From Gymnothorax reevesii (Eukaryota > Chordata > Actinopteri > Anguilliformes > Muraenidae), in the NCBI GenBank assembly GCA_029721435.1, contig CM056578.1, positions 17,124,411 through 17,188,410 of the forward strand: a stretch of DNA of 64,000 nucleotides, given 5' to 3'. A program made the translations under genes and the position numbers. Below the pieces are notes generated by a model. The model worked only from the letters and a program-made list of their open reading frames with translations. It ran no database searches and had not been told where the DNA came from. The number at the start of each line of letters is the position of its first letter. The first letter of the stretch is position 1. Below, piece after piece: positions 32,963-46,300 of this stretch.

Positions 32963-35894
32963 CTGCACAAATCAGAGAAACATGACTTTTAGAGCAATTT
33001 TGACTTCAACTCATATAAACATCAGCAACTAGCACAAGTGAAAATAATAGACGTAAGATTCGACTGAAAGTGGGCACGGGTGGTGCCGGAGAAAAAAAAA
33101 TCGATAGGCTTGGTTTTTTTTTTTTTATTGCGTACTGTATGTGGGTTACCCTTACATCATTGACAGTATGAAATACAGTTTTACCCTTACATCATTGACA
33201 GTATGAAATACAGTTTTTATGTGAGCATAAACTTTATTGTAATCTTCATATTTTTTGTGTAAGTGTAAATTAATTTCAAAATTTCAGCAATTAAGAATTT
33301 TTAATAATAAGGAATAAGGATTTCGTCCCACTTTTCAAAGCCCATGGTTTGTTGCAGTTGCGAAGGTTAAGTTTATTTCCGTCCAACACAGTAACGTTCA
33401 CAACGACGGGCCAGACAAGCAAGTGCCTTGGAATGAAACTTGGCTGTCCCTCACAAACTACTTTCTTTTGTTTGCACATTTTTCTGACATATATAACTCG
33501 ATCCCACTTAACAGTACCCTTGAAATAAAGTGGTCTTTCGGTTGCTAACGTTAATTCTGTCCATGGGATGGTAACATTGGCAACATTAAAAGTCATACTA
33601 ATGTCCATGACGAGGTTCGGCAACAAAAGGCTTCATTTATTGTTGATATACTGCACCGGCACGAACAGTTTCTCACTCGCACTGAATACCATGATTTGCT
33701 GTTGCACTTGTATTGCGAATTAATGATTGTCTAATAATGTTGTCTATTTTATGTATCTGCATGTACTCAGAGTACGAATAAACATATATTTATTTATTCA
33801 TTCATTCCCAATCCCAATCTACATTTGCCCGCCACAACAAATAGACGGTGAATCATACTTCCCAGTGCGCAGACAAGCGGTGATTTCGTTGACGGCTGAG
33901 CCAGTAAGATCAGCATGCATGAAAGTGAACTTAATTCATGCAAAAAAATTCCGTCCAGAAAGTAACATTCGCATCAAGCTAAGGATCAAAATATTTAACA
34001 GTTGAACTGTGTAATTTTGATGGATATTTTTGGGTAATCGGTTGAATAATGGCGTAATAAATGTACGAGTAGCCTACTCCGTCCCCATACTCGCTATGTA
34101 TTTTTTTGATTGGGGATTCCCCATGTACCGGCTCGTTTTGGGTATGCGAATGTTAGGACTGGACGGATTATACTGTAGAAAACGTTACACTTGGACAGAA
34201 GAGCTGTGTTCAAGCGAATCTTAGGCCTACTTTAGGACATAATTTGCCAATAGTGAACGTTATTTATGACGCTAATGACGGAATCAGAGGTCGCGTTAAC
34301 CGAATATTTTCCGTCATTGACGTTTTTTTTTTTTTTTTTTTTACAATGACAGAGCATTTGAAGGTCGTCCGTCATTTTGACAGAATTTATTCACACCCTC
34401 ATCCAATTAGTTGTGGGTGTCATATTGTCTCGAGCATTGTCTTTTATCTGTATGATCCTGTATTCCTCGTATTTTTGTAATATGATCATTTGCTCTTGAT
34501 TTGTAAAATATGCTGCTCTGCTGCCAATAGATGATTGGTCATATGCTACAAACGCCGTCTGTTATGGGAGCGCGCATATATCTAGGTCGGGAAAGCCAGG
34601 ACTGACATAACGAGACATGTAATTTGTAAATATTTTCCGTCCTCAGTATTTTAAATTGTTCCGTCCTATAACATTCACAACACTGTCAAAATTACATAAT
34701 CCCATATTTCAGAAATGGTAGCATGGACTGCTCCCATATTTTTGGCGAAGTTGTCATGTTCAACAAAGATTCATATGCCATATTTGTTTGACATAAATTT
34801 TTAATTTACTTGAGTGCAGGGGAATAGGACTACGTGGGCCCACTTTCTATTGAATATTCCGCAAGCACTCATAAGTTTGGACACAGACACATTATTCAAA
34901 CAATCAATTACACAAAAAGGACATTAATAGCTTTTATTATCCAAAAAATACATTAATAAATGAAGTCTTAAAACCATCAAATGAACTGCAACTTGCAATA
35001 ATCACAGAGTAGGCCTATTTATTTATTGGTGATGTGGTTATGAGAGCTCTCACCACTGCGGCTATAGAAATTCCTATCAGTGTGCAGTACTTGTGGTTTG
35101 CTTCTCCCTGACTCGATTGATTTTAACTCACTTTTTGGGACACAAAAAGAATGTGTCCCTTTATTTACCAAATATGGCGTTAATTTGAAGTCCAGAATTT
35201 TGGACAGAAGTCTGCGTGATTATTCCTTTTTAAACTGACTAAGTTTTCTCACACCGTGCTGCATTTGAGGTTATATACAGAGGTTAACTCACTTCAGTTT
35301 CGCTAAAAACGTTTTGCTGGTGCTATCTGTATGGAATTAAATCAAGCCTAAAGCATAAGCATTGTTGGAAGTCATGATCAATTCAGGGCGAAAAGAAACC
35401 TTAGAGTGGGTGTGTCTCCAACATCAGATCGCAGATAAGGTTAAAAAAAGCTAAAGTGGTGTGAATGCGCCATCTTGTGATGAAATAGTGTTAGTGGTGG
35501 ATCCCGACTCCGGGCGACTATTTCACAGTGCGGTTACAGTAGCTCATGGCTGAATAGTGAATACGTGGATGCTACTGCACCTCACTGCTCTTGTGGCCTG
35601 TTCCCAGCTGGAAGGCGTTTTCCTCGTTGCTGTAGCGGATCTGAATGTTGTACACTTTGTCCTGGTACAGCACCACGAGGGTGTAGGGCTGAGTGGATGA
35701 GCCTTTAGAACTGTCTCGCACCAGGAAAGTGCCGTCCTGAAACAAAAACGAGATGCACAGTCACTACTCATGGGTTTTTGTTTTTTCTTTCTTTCCTTAT
35801 TTCTCAAATTCAAATGTGCTTTATTGGCATGACAAAACATAAGTTAAGTATTGCCAAAGCAAGGCACAATTGTATTTATTTATTTATCCTTATT

Positions 35895-35939
<45 letters not shown>

Positions 35940-37338
35940 TGCACTGGCTGTCACACACAAGTCAAACCCAGTGTTGGAATTAGACTTGGCTTGTAACTTC
36001 AATTCAAAATATTTATTGTATATTTTCTGCAGCTTGTGCTTTATACAGGGCAACCTACACTGAAAGCATTCAGTTTAATCTTTAGAAATTTTACATCTTT
36101 GATCAGTAGGTATTTTAGGATTTTTTAATTTTTATTTACACTGAACAAAAATATAAATATCCCATGTCAAATTTTTGAGTTTTTATTAACATTAGGGTTA
36201 TGTAATATATGAAGCGAATCAAAATTCATTTTTGTTAATAACTAGTCTTCAGATCAACGCCCATTACATTTTAATATTGGCATCTGTAAAGGAGTGACAA
36301 TCCTTTGAACGCGTTGGGGGTCAGGTTGAAGAAATTGAATGTTCAATATCTTTTGTGTCCACCATTTGGGTCTCTCAGAGCAACACATCTCCTTCGCATG
36401 GAGTTGATCAGATTGTCCATCGTGGCCTGTGGAATGTCATTCCATTCTTCCCGGAGGGCCACACGGAGCTGGCGCACATTATTCGGAACTGGAACACAGT
36501 CGCGGACACGTTGATCCAGAACATCCCAAAGATGCTCTATGGGCGACATGTTTGGCGAATAAGCAGGCCAGTCCCGAACTGGAATGTGCTTTGTTTCAAG
36601 GAACTGCATGCAGACCGCTCTAGTGGACATCCCTGCATCCAGCATGCCAATGGCACGTCCCCTCATGACCTGAGACATCTGAGGCATGATGACTTTTGAC
36701 AAAATTTGACATTTTGGGGCGGCCTTTTATTGTCCCCAGTATAAGGAGTGTCTGGGTACTGCTCATTCAGACTGATCACCGTCTGGAAATGCCATACCCA
36801 TGTACTGAGTTAAATCACTGCATCACTGAGCAAATGCTCTCTGACAGAGATGGATTAAAAATGGTACACAGATACAGAGAAATATCCCTACTGTACAAGT
36901 AAAAGTCAGCATATTCTCACTTAGAGTTGTTAATGCCATGTGGCATCAATATTTGACATGGGGCGTTTATATTTTTGTTCAGTGTATTTATTTATTCAAA
37001 ATTGAGAGCCAGTGTTACAGAATTCTGTTGCTGTCAGTTAGCAGGGGTGATCGTTTCATCAGCAGAATGCTTATTTTTGAAGAGTGTAATCATGTATTTG
37101 AGATTTTACACCTGATATCTTGCAGAATTTAACCCATTAAGACCTAGGACACATCACGATGCACTACATTCACATATCTTAAAAATTATATTTATATATA
37201 TATATATATATGTATATATAGTGGGTTAAGACCTTTATGTATGGGGAGCTCTGACCTGGTTAATCCGTCTCAATTTGTTTTCTGCGTCAGCTCGATTTGC
37301 CCGGCGCACGTACCACCTGGGGCTGAGGTCCTGCAGGG

Positions 37339-37373
<35 letters not shown>

Positions 37374-40300
37374 TTGAGGGCCAGCATAAACACCAGTTTG
37401 CAAATGAAAAGTTAAGGACAGATTAATAAGCGCTCTGTGCTTTTCTTTTCTTTTCTTACATGATTCTCAAGAAAAGTAGATGTGAGAAAAATCTCCTCCT
37501 GATCTCCTCCGGGTCAGTGCTTTCAGACAGTTGAAGTCTCACTTACAGTAGTTGTGTTAAAGCACGGTGCTCCACTTTGTGCTGCAAATAACCAGCTAAT
37601 CATGCAGTACATGTGTAAATTTGTGCACATGCTCGTGTGTGTGTGTGTGCATGTGTGTGTGTCTTTGTTGCGTCTGAACGTGTGGGCGCTTGCATGTTAT
37701 ATTTGTGCATGAATGTGTGTTTGTAGTTTCCCATCTACAGCAGGCTGTGCAGGACATACAGAAGTCAATCACAGTGAACTCTCACACGGTCAAGTGAAAT
37801 CACGCACACACACAGGTGAACAGATGGAGGTTTTCACCAGTGTGTGAGTGTGCTTTTACTAGCACGCATGAGAATGAAAGTTTGAGGTGGGCCCTATTCA
37901 GCCGTCATGTTTACCTGTTCGCTGTCAGGCTGTGGCTCTGGGACTGAAGGCCGCTGGGGTTGAGGGGGGGGTCTTGGGCACCTGTCTGCCTGACTCCTGG
38001 AGCTTGATCGGCTCACGGTCACAGCTAAGGATAATAAGAACATACACATTCTGCATTTCTACACATGGCATAATAATTACATCACCATAGAAAAGAAGAG
38101 GCTCATTGTTGGGACCTCTGTGTATTGTAACAGAGAATAGAGTCACCAAGTCATAGGTATATTATATAAATATCCAAGTCAACGTGAGAATGTATTGGTC
38201 ATCCAAGTCAGTGCTACCCAGGCCTGTAACTGGACATTCACTACTGAGTGGTTTTCACTCCAAGATTAATGAAGCATACATCGTTCAACAGCAAATTTAT
38301 CTCCAAAACAGCTTGCTTTCCTTTGCTCAAGAAAAGCCAATGCATTGGATGAGAAAGCTGCTAACTGAATGCTCACTTGAAGTATCCGAATAGTATATGA
38401 AGCACTGATTACTAAAACCCCGCAAGTCAAGTCAAGTCAAGTGTGACTTATGGGGTTTTAGTAATAGGTGCTTCATATGTATCTCCTTGGTTTCACTGTG
38501 CGCAGTCATGCCCGAAACTACCACAACAATTAACTTAACACACAACAGACTGTTAGATTTTTCCTTCTTAATACTTCCCAACAGAAGGGTAAGTCCATCA
38601 TAATAAGTGCCCACATCTCCCATGATCTTAGCATCTGTGAATGGACACAAGTACGGCTCCATCTCTTCACCTCTCAGTATGATGTAATTCTGTAGAAGTT
38701 TCTTTTCCTGTGTGTGTGCCAAACCAATTAACAGCCTTTTCATCCAGTGCACTGAACCTGCTGTTGTAAGCAACGGTTGGTATTTAGGTGGACACTTGGT
38801 ATTATCCTTATATATAGCAGGCAGAACATAGGTGGGAAAAACAGCTGGAAAGATGATTTGGACATTCTTCAAGAGATTTCATTTTGCTGCTAATTTGTAG
38901 TCTGGCTTTCCAAAACAAGGTTGAAATAGCGAGCAACTCAGTTGTAGATCTCCTGGAACAGAGTTGTTGGGCAGCCCTCTGCACCACCTTTTGCTATAAG
39001 AGGCTTGGTAAACCCAGAACATTGTGCTAATTGGGCTTTCCACTAAGACAGTGACTGATTAAAATGTAGAATAAGAGCACTCACCTGGCGGGAGTCTGGA
39101 GGGCAGTGATGCACTGGCAGGGTGATTTGGAGGCAAGCTAAAGAAGGGGACGATAGAGCAAAAACAGGTGAACTCAAGCAAAAGACAATCTGTGCACCTT
39201 TTGGGAAATGTTCTCTCCCTTTCACTTCAACTGGGGGAATAGTTACCATCATCAAGAACTGTCCAGGGGTCTTATTTGGGTCGGGCCGTGCGGTTACGTC
39301 ACTACAATTTTGATGTTCATTGGGCTACAACTTTTTAACCAGATAACTTATATATACTTGAAATACGTTTTTCTAACGGTTCTTACAAGCACTTAAACAT
39401 GGTATACTCAATGGATTATTAGAATGATTTTTAAATGTGAAATTAGCAAAAATGTGCTCGGTTACGGTACTACCAAAAGAGGACATCAGATTTGACAAGG
39501 TGTACGCAAAGATGCATAACATGCTGTTCTCATTACAAACTGGAGTCAACCTGGTTTCAGTATTGCAACTAGAATGGTTTTTACACGTAAAAACAGATGT
39601 CTCCACCTTCCCCCATTTCACATTTCAGAGTCATGGTCCGGAAAAGAAATTGTTGCCATGGAAACAGAAAAAATGAAATTCAAAAGCAGTTCAAACCCTC
39701 AAAAGGCACATCTACATGTTATGGAGAGACAGTATATTAAATTTGGTGAGAATCGGTTGAACAGTTTCAGAGTTATGCTCCGGAAACGAATGGGAACGCC
39801 GACGCCAACGCCAATGGGAATTTCAGGCAAAACCCAGAAGCACGGTGATTGGAACACCGGCCCTTTGGAAAGACTTGAAATCTTGAACTTTGGTGTTTAT
39901 CTCAGCAGTACTTTGGCCTAGATATGCCAAAATTTAATCACCTGTTCCTTGACTTAATACCCACCTTCTCTGAAAATTTCATCGAAATCTGTCCATTACT
40001 TTTTGAGTTACGTTGTACACAAACAAACCAACAAACAAACGCCACCAAAAACATAACCTCCTCGGCGGAGGTAATAAGTCATCTTTGCTGTTACTTAATA
40101 GTAAGGCAAAAGAAGAGACAGCTAACTGCTTTGCTATCCCAGTGCATTCTAAATTCACATATCTAGGTATTAATATTGAAACTTCTTTGCATAACATTGT
40201 TAAAAATAATTATGAGAGACATTTTTGAGGAATTAAAGAAGATCTGAACAGATGGACTACACTACCAACATCATTACAGGCTAGAATTGCAACCATTAAG

Positions 40301-43300
40301 ATGAACGTATTGCCCCAAATTAATTTCCTTGGCACAATGATTCCTTTACCCCCACCATTTTATTTCTAGTCTAGACTGCATTCTCTTATTCGCTCATATG
40401 TCTGGAACAATAAACAACCAAAACTAAAATATTGCGCTTTACAGCGCTTGAGAAGCAATGGAGGCCTTGCACTTCCTAATTTTGGTCCGTACCATAAAGC
40501 CTTCTAGTTAAGGTGCTTTAGGTGGATGGATCCTCAGTCAACCACTCCATGGGCAGAATTGGAACAAGGTTTAATCGGTGCATTTAGATTACAGTAGATG
40601 TGTTATTCTTAGGTCTAAATCTTAAGAAATGCATGTTGGACATGTTGGTCTAATTATCAAAAATACTATCTCCAATTTTAGATGTGTGGAAAAACATTTG
40701 CAATGCACGAGCAGGTGGCATTTACAACCCCCTATTTGGCATAACAAGCATATATTATCTGGAAATAAACTATTTGTCTCTGAACAATGGGCACAGAAAG
40801 GAATACAGACATTTGAACACATTTCGGGCCAGAGGGACTGCAATGCTTTGATGATTTGTGCTCCTGTCCTGTTATGTATATTCTACTTTTATTTACGTTT
40901 ACGTTCCGCTCTCAAGGCTTATGGGGTTCCATGGGGGAGCCTGCTTGTTAGTCACCAGGTTATTAGTTTGATTACAAACATCCCTTCTGGTGGCCTTGTA
41001 ACCTTCATATATTCAAAGCTACTTCAAGCAGCCACAAAAGAACTACCCCTTGTCAAATTGTGGGAAAAGGGTTTGGCTGCAGGGGAAGACACAGTTGCCT
41101 GGAATACAGTATGACATAACATTTTTAGGTCGTCAAAAAACCCCAATCATCAGTCGATCTATTTTAAGGTGTGCCACAGGACATATTGGACACCTCTCAA
41201 GAGATATCGTACTAAAGTCAGCCCTAAACCATACTGTAGTTTTTGTCCCTATCAGCAAACCGGGACTTTACTACATATGATTTGGGAATGTGAAAAAGTA
41301 CAGAAGTTCTGGGGCAAGATAGCCAAAATCCTGTCACATATTACAGGGCATAAGATTCCTCTTAATCCAATAGTGCTATTAACCAATGATGATTCTGAAT
41401 GTAATCTCTCAGAGAGACAACAGAAAATCTGGCTGGCTGGTACTACTGCAGCAAAGAAAATGATAGCCCAACGTTGGCTTCCCCCGCATACCCTTTGAGT
41501 TCAAAAATGGTTAGCTGTCTTCCAGGATATAGTAATGTTGGAATTGTCTACTGCTAGAATTCATAAAGCCAAAATACCCACACTTTAGGTTTGGAAAGAT
41601 GCAGCAGTAGAAATTTCTAGTCTCATGAATCCATAGCCTTGAGAGCTACATCTCATTAAAAAACCTGTATACATCGTAAGCTGATATAAGTGTTATTATC
41701 ATGACTGTATTGAGATATGCTGTAATTGCTGGGGAATAACTGTGCAAATTCTTCTGTAACTGAGGCTGCAGGGGGAGGGTGGGGTGGGATGTTAATTGTT
41801 TTTGTTAAAAATAAAATAAAAAATTGATCAAAAAAAAGGTCACCAAAGGTCACGTTCAAGGCCACCAAATGTTCATGTATGACTTCCTATACACCTCCAA
41901 TACAAACCAAAACTATCTGTAAACATTTCGTTGATATAAGTCATTGAAATTTCACTGTGAAGTTTTGGCATTCAAGGTCACTGAAGTTCAAGTTCAATGT
42001 CACCAAATGAAACTTCAAACATGACTTCATATATGCCTGCAATATAAACCTAAGCTCTATGTGTAATAGTTTTGGTGATAGAAGTCATTGAAATGTCACT
42101 ATGTGAAGTTTGACCTTCAAAGGTCGGGGTCACCAAATTAAAGTTCATACATGACTTCCTATATGTGTTCAATGCACATATGTTCCCAATCTTCGATATT
42201 TTCAAGCCTAGAAACCTTTAAAGAATTGAACCATTTGCTTGACCTCAAGTTTGACTTTTCAAGGTCATTAGAGGTCAACTTTAACACAGCCAAAATATAG
42301 GTCATATATTACTTCCTATATGTCAGTAATACAAACTTAATCTCTGTCTGCAACAATTTGGCCTCCACAGGCCATCTTGCTTATTCATAAAGTCCAGCGC
42401 CCCCAATAGACCCACTTCCGTCGATTCAATCAAAATGGAACTCACAATGAACATTGACGGTACCAAGGTAAGTGTATTGACTTTCTCAGTCCTATCTTTA
42501 ACATTGGAGCCAAAGAAATACAAAAGAGGAGCTGCTATCGAGTTGTCTTTTTTGCATAGGAAAGTTCCTAACTCCTCGAAAATGACCTGGAATGACTTGT
42601 GTGGCAGCCATGATGACTCATCATGAGTACTGTTTGAATTCTCAAAATGTCAAAGTAAAGGTGCTTCAGTGCTTCCTTATTTATCACCTTTAGCATAAGG
42701 TACACCATCCTTTATGAAAAGAAAGGAGATAACCCCGGCGCACAATACCGTGCGGCAGCAATATTTAAAGTAACAACCATCCATCCAACCAATCACGAAA
42801 ACAAAAGGACATGACAGCCAAGAGATGCATGATCGCATTGTCGAGTGAACATGAATTTGGATTGTCTTATTAGCGCAGTTGCCTTCCTAATCCCTCATGA
42901 ATTCCGCCTTACACCATTCCTTTAACTCATGATGTTTTCTATCTTAGTTAGAGAAAAGTGCTGAGGACTTGATTTTTTTTTTGCTTATTTGAACTAAGTT
43001 GAGCACTCTGAAAGTTCCTCTTATTCTTTGGATTTTATTTGAGGATCATATCTAGGTTTAGGTGTATATGCTGCCACCTACTAAACCACTGAATAGCTGA
43101 AGTTTTACCAGGGAGTTTGGACCTTTGATGATAATTGAATAGGAAGCGAAGGTCGGCAGACATAGAGCTGTTACCTGTCGAAAGGGATTGGGGGACCCCC
43201 TGGTCGAGGAGGCAGGCCCCTGCTGGACAGAGGGAAGGTGTTTGAGTTGAAGGAAGGACCCCCTGCTGGATGGGATGTGGAAGTGCAACAGGGAAGAGGA

Positions 43301-46300
43301 AAGCAATAGAAAGAGAGAGAGAGAGAGAGAGATGATGATGATGAGGGCTTCACCTCTCTGAAAGGCTGCATGGGCAAATACTTCAACTATTCAAGAATAA
43401 CATTCCTCAATGAAAAATTGCAAAGAATTTGATGATTTCATCATCCACAAAACGGAATAACATTGAAAGATTCAGAGAATCCAGAAAAATCTCTGTAAAC
43501 AAGGGACAAGGTCTAAAACCAATATTGAATGGTCTTGATCCCAGCCCTCAGGTGGCACTGCATATAAACGGACAAGCTTAGGTAGTGGAAATTACTACAT
43601 GGGCTCAGAAGCACTTCTAAAAACTACTGTCAATGAACGCAGTTGATCGCTGCATCCACAAATGCAATGGAAAACTCTACCATGTACGGATAAAACCATA
43701 TATAAAAAAGATCCAGAAACGCCGCCATCTTCTCTAAGCCCCAGCTCATTTAAAATGGACTGAGGGGAAGAGGAACACTGTCCTGTATTATGACTGATCA
43801 AAATGTGAAATTCTTTTTTTTTTTTGCAATCATAGACGCTGCTTCCTTTGGGCTAAAGAGGAGGAAGCCTAGCTTGTTATCAGTGCACTGTTCAAATGCC
43901 AGCATCCATGATAATATGGAGGTGAATCAATATGAATGAGTAACTTGCTCATAAACATGCCGTTAATGTTTAACTATACACAGAGGTTTTGGAGCAACAC
44001 ATGCTGCCATCCAGAAATTGTCTTTTCTCAGGAAAACCCTTGCTTATTTTAGCAATGCACTGCCAAACCATACTCTGCATGTATTACACAGTAAAAAAAA
44101 AGTTTTGAGTGTAAATTGGCCTGCCTGCAGTCCAGACCTCTCACCCACTGAAAACATTTGATGCATTATGAAACAAAAAATATGACAAAGGAGGCTGTCA
44201 AATACTTAGGAGTTGAAATCCATCATCAAGCTCAAGAAAATATTTTTCTTTCAATACTACAGAACCATCCGCTCCGTTCCTATGTACCATCTAAGAAGGA
44301 CTGTCAGTATGAACTTCGTAAGAGTCGATGCGCACACCCCAAAATTAGGACGGAGCGCTTGATGAACACTTTTGTGAATAGATTAATTTTCAAGTATGAT
44401 TTAGCTAAGTAGTTGTTTGTTTTTAATTTTATTGTCATTGTTTTTTGATTTATATTGTCACATAAGATATGTACTTTTATCTTGTGAAGAACAAATGAAA
44501 TGAAAAAACAAGTGCACAAGTCCGTAATAAGCAACCTTGGAAAAAAAAAAAGTATCTGCAGTGTGTTTTGAAAACTTTGACCATCAATATCTAAAAACTG
44601 GCATTTTGTGACTTAAGTACATCTTGCACACAGGTCTTCAATTATATTACATCGCCATTGAGTTCTGCTATGCTTTTTTGTGTATCACCAACATTTCTAA
44701 GCTCTGGATAGTCACTAAGCGATTCCGGCTAAGTGACCCAGTCAAGCGTACAAAAGTGCCCCGTTCGGGAATTAATTCAGCTACAAACTGAGCTGGGTTA
44801 AAAGCCCAGCAGCATCACCATAATTCTGCACACCTGCCCCAAAGACCCGATTAACCTTCCACATCCACTTGAATATTTCAGGTAAATGTATCAGAAAATA
44901 AAGATTGTTGTGTTGATGGATTAAGTGTAACTCCTTGGAGAGTGTAAGAAACATGGTTGACGAGGATTGACTTGGAATCCACATGCGCAGTGCACAATGG
45001 ATTAGCCGTGCATCACCTTAATCTTTCGACCATCACATCACACTCACCAATATGTGGATTCTGTAAGGAGCAAAAGATGAAAACACAATTTAATCTCTGC
45101 ACTGGGATAGCCTGTGGTACAAGCATATTCGATAACCACAGACACAGTCGTCAAATGAGGCTGCTTATATAAATCATGATACACCCCAAGCTTGTGGTAT
45201 TATATAACCTTCATTAAAACACAATGTATGTACAATGTACTTACATCAATTCCGTGCTCCTGTGCGAACAGTCTGAAAAAAAAAGAAACAAGTTAGTTCC
45301 TGTATCTGCAGCCGAGGAGATAAATGCATTTCTGCTTTAGTGATAATTCTGCACAGCATTAAGCCAGCACTTGCCCCTTTTACTGGCATACTGTCTACCA
45401 TTTACTGTCTTATAACTGCTACTGCTCCTTTTACTAACTGCCTCTTACTGTTTGGCATCCTTCTGTCAAGGAGTGGTCCAAACCAGGCTTTAACTGTGAG
45501 TTTAACTGTCTGTTAATCTAAGTTTAAACCACGCATTAACTACATTGTCCTCAACAAATATGACTGATGGATGGTCTCTCTGTCTGTGTCTCTAAACCTG
45601 CGATCAGTGTACAACCCCAATTCCAAAATAGTTGGGATGAAGTGTAAATTGTGAATGAAATCAAAATGCAATGACTTTCAGATCACATGAGCCAATATGT
45701 TGTTATCTATGTCCTATTGTAAATATTTCAAATGTTGAAACTGAGACATTTTACATGTTTATCTGCAAAATGAGTTTATTTCAAATTTTCTGGCTGCAAC
45801 AGGTCTCAGAAAAGTTGGGACACAGGTAAAAAAAGGGCTGAAAAAGCAATTAATAGATAGGATGTCTTAGAGAGGCTGAGTCTCTCAGAAGTATAGATGG
45901 CCAGAGGCTCTCCAACCTGCGAAGACTAAAAAAAAAAAATTTTGGAATACTTCAAAAATAATGTTCCTCAACGTCAAATCGCAAAGGCTTTAAAGCCGTT
46001 CATCAACAGTGCACAACATCATCAAAAGATTCAGAGAAACTGGAAAAATCTCAGTGCGTAAGGGACAAGGCCGAAGAGCTTTAATGGATCCCTGAGATCT
46101 TCGGGCCCTCAGACACCACTGCATCACTCACCGGCATGATTCTGCCATTGACATTACTAAATCGGTGCAGTAATACTTCAAGAAACCACTCTCTGTAAAC
46201 ACAGTCCGCCAAGCCATCCACAGATGCCACCTAAAACTCTATCATGCAAAATGGAACCCATTGTTAAGCATAATCCAGAAGAGCCATCGTGTTTTGTGGG

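Noticed and set aside
36355..36699. 114-codon plus-strand frame
   Set aside because: Antisense shadow of the Tc1-derived fused frame.
37925..38149. 74-codon frame over the pre-SH2 exon
   Set aside because: This frame hits a stop and does not join the SH2 exon; the neighbouring frame starting at 37985 is open and in phase.
38432..38872. 146-codon minus-strand frame
   Set aside because: It resembles no SLP-76 segment, lies between two phase-matched lcp2 exons, and partly overlaps an inverted repeat; no family could be named.
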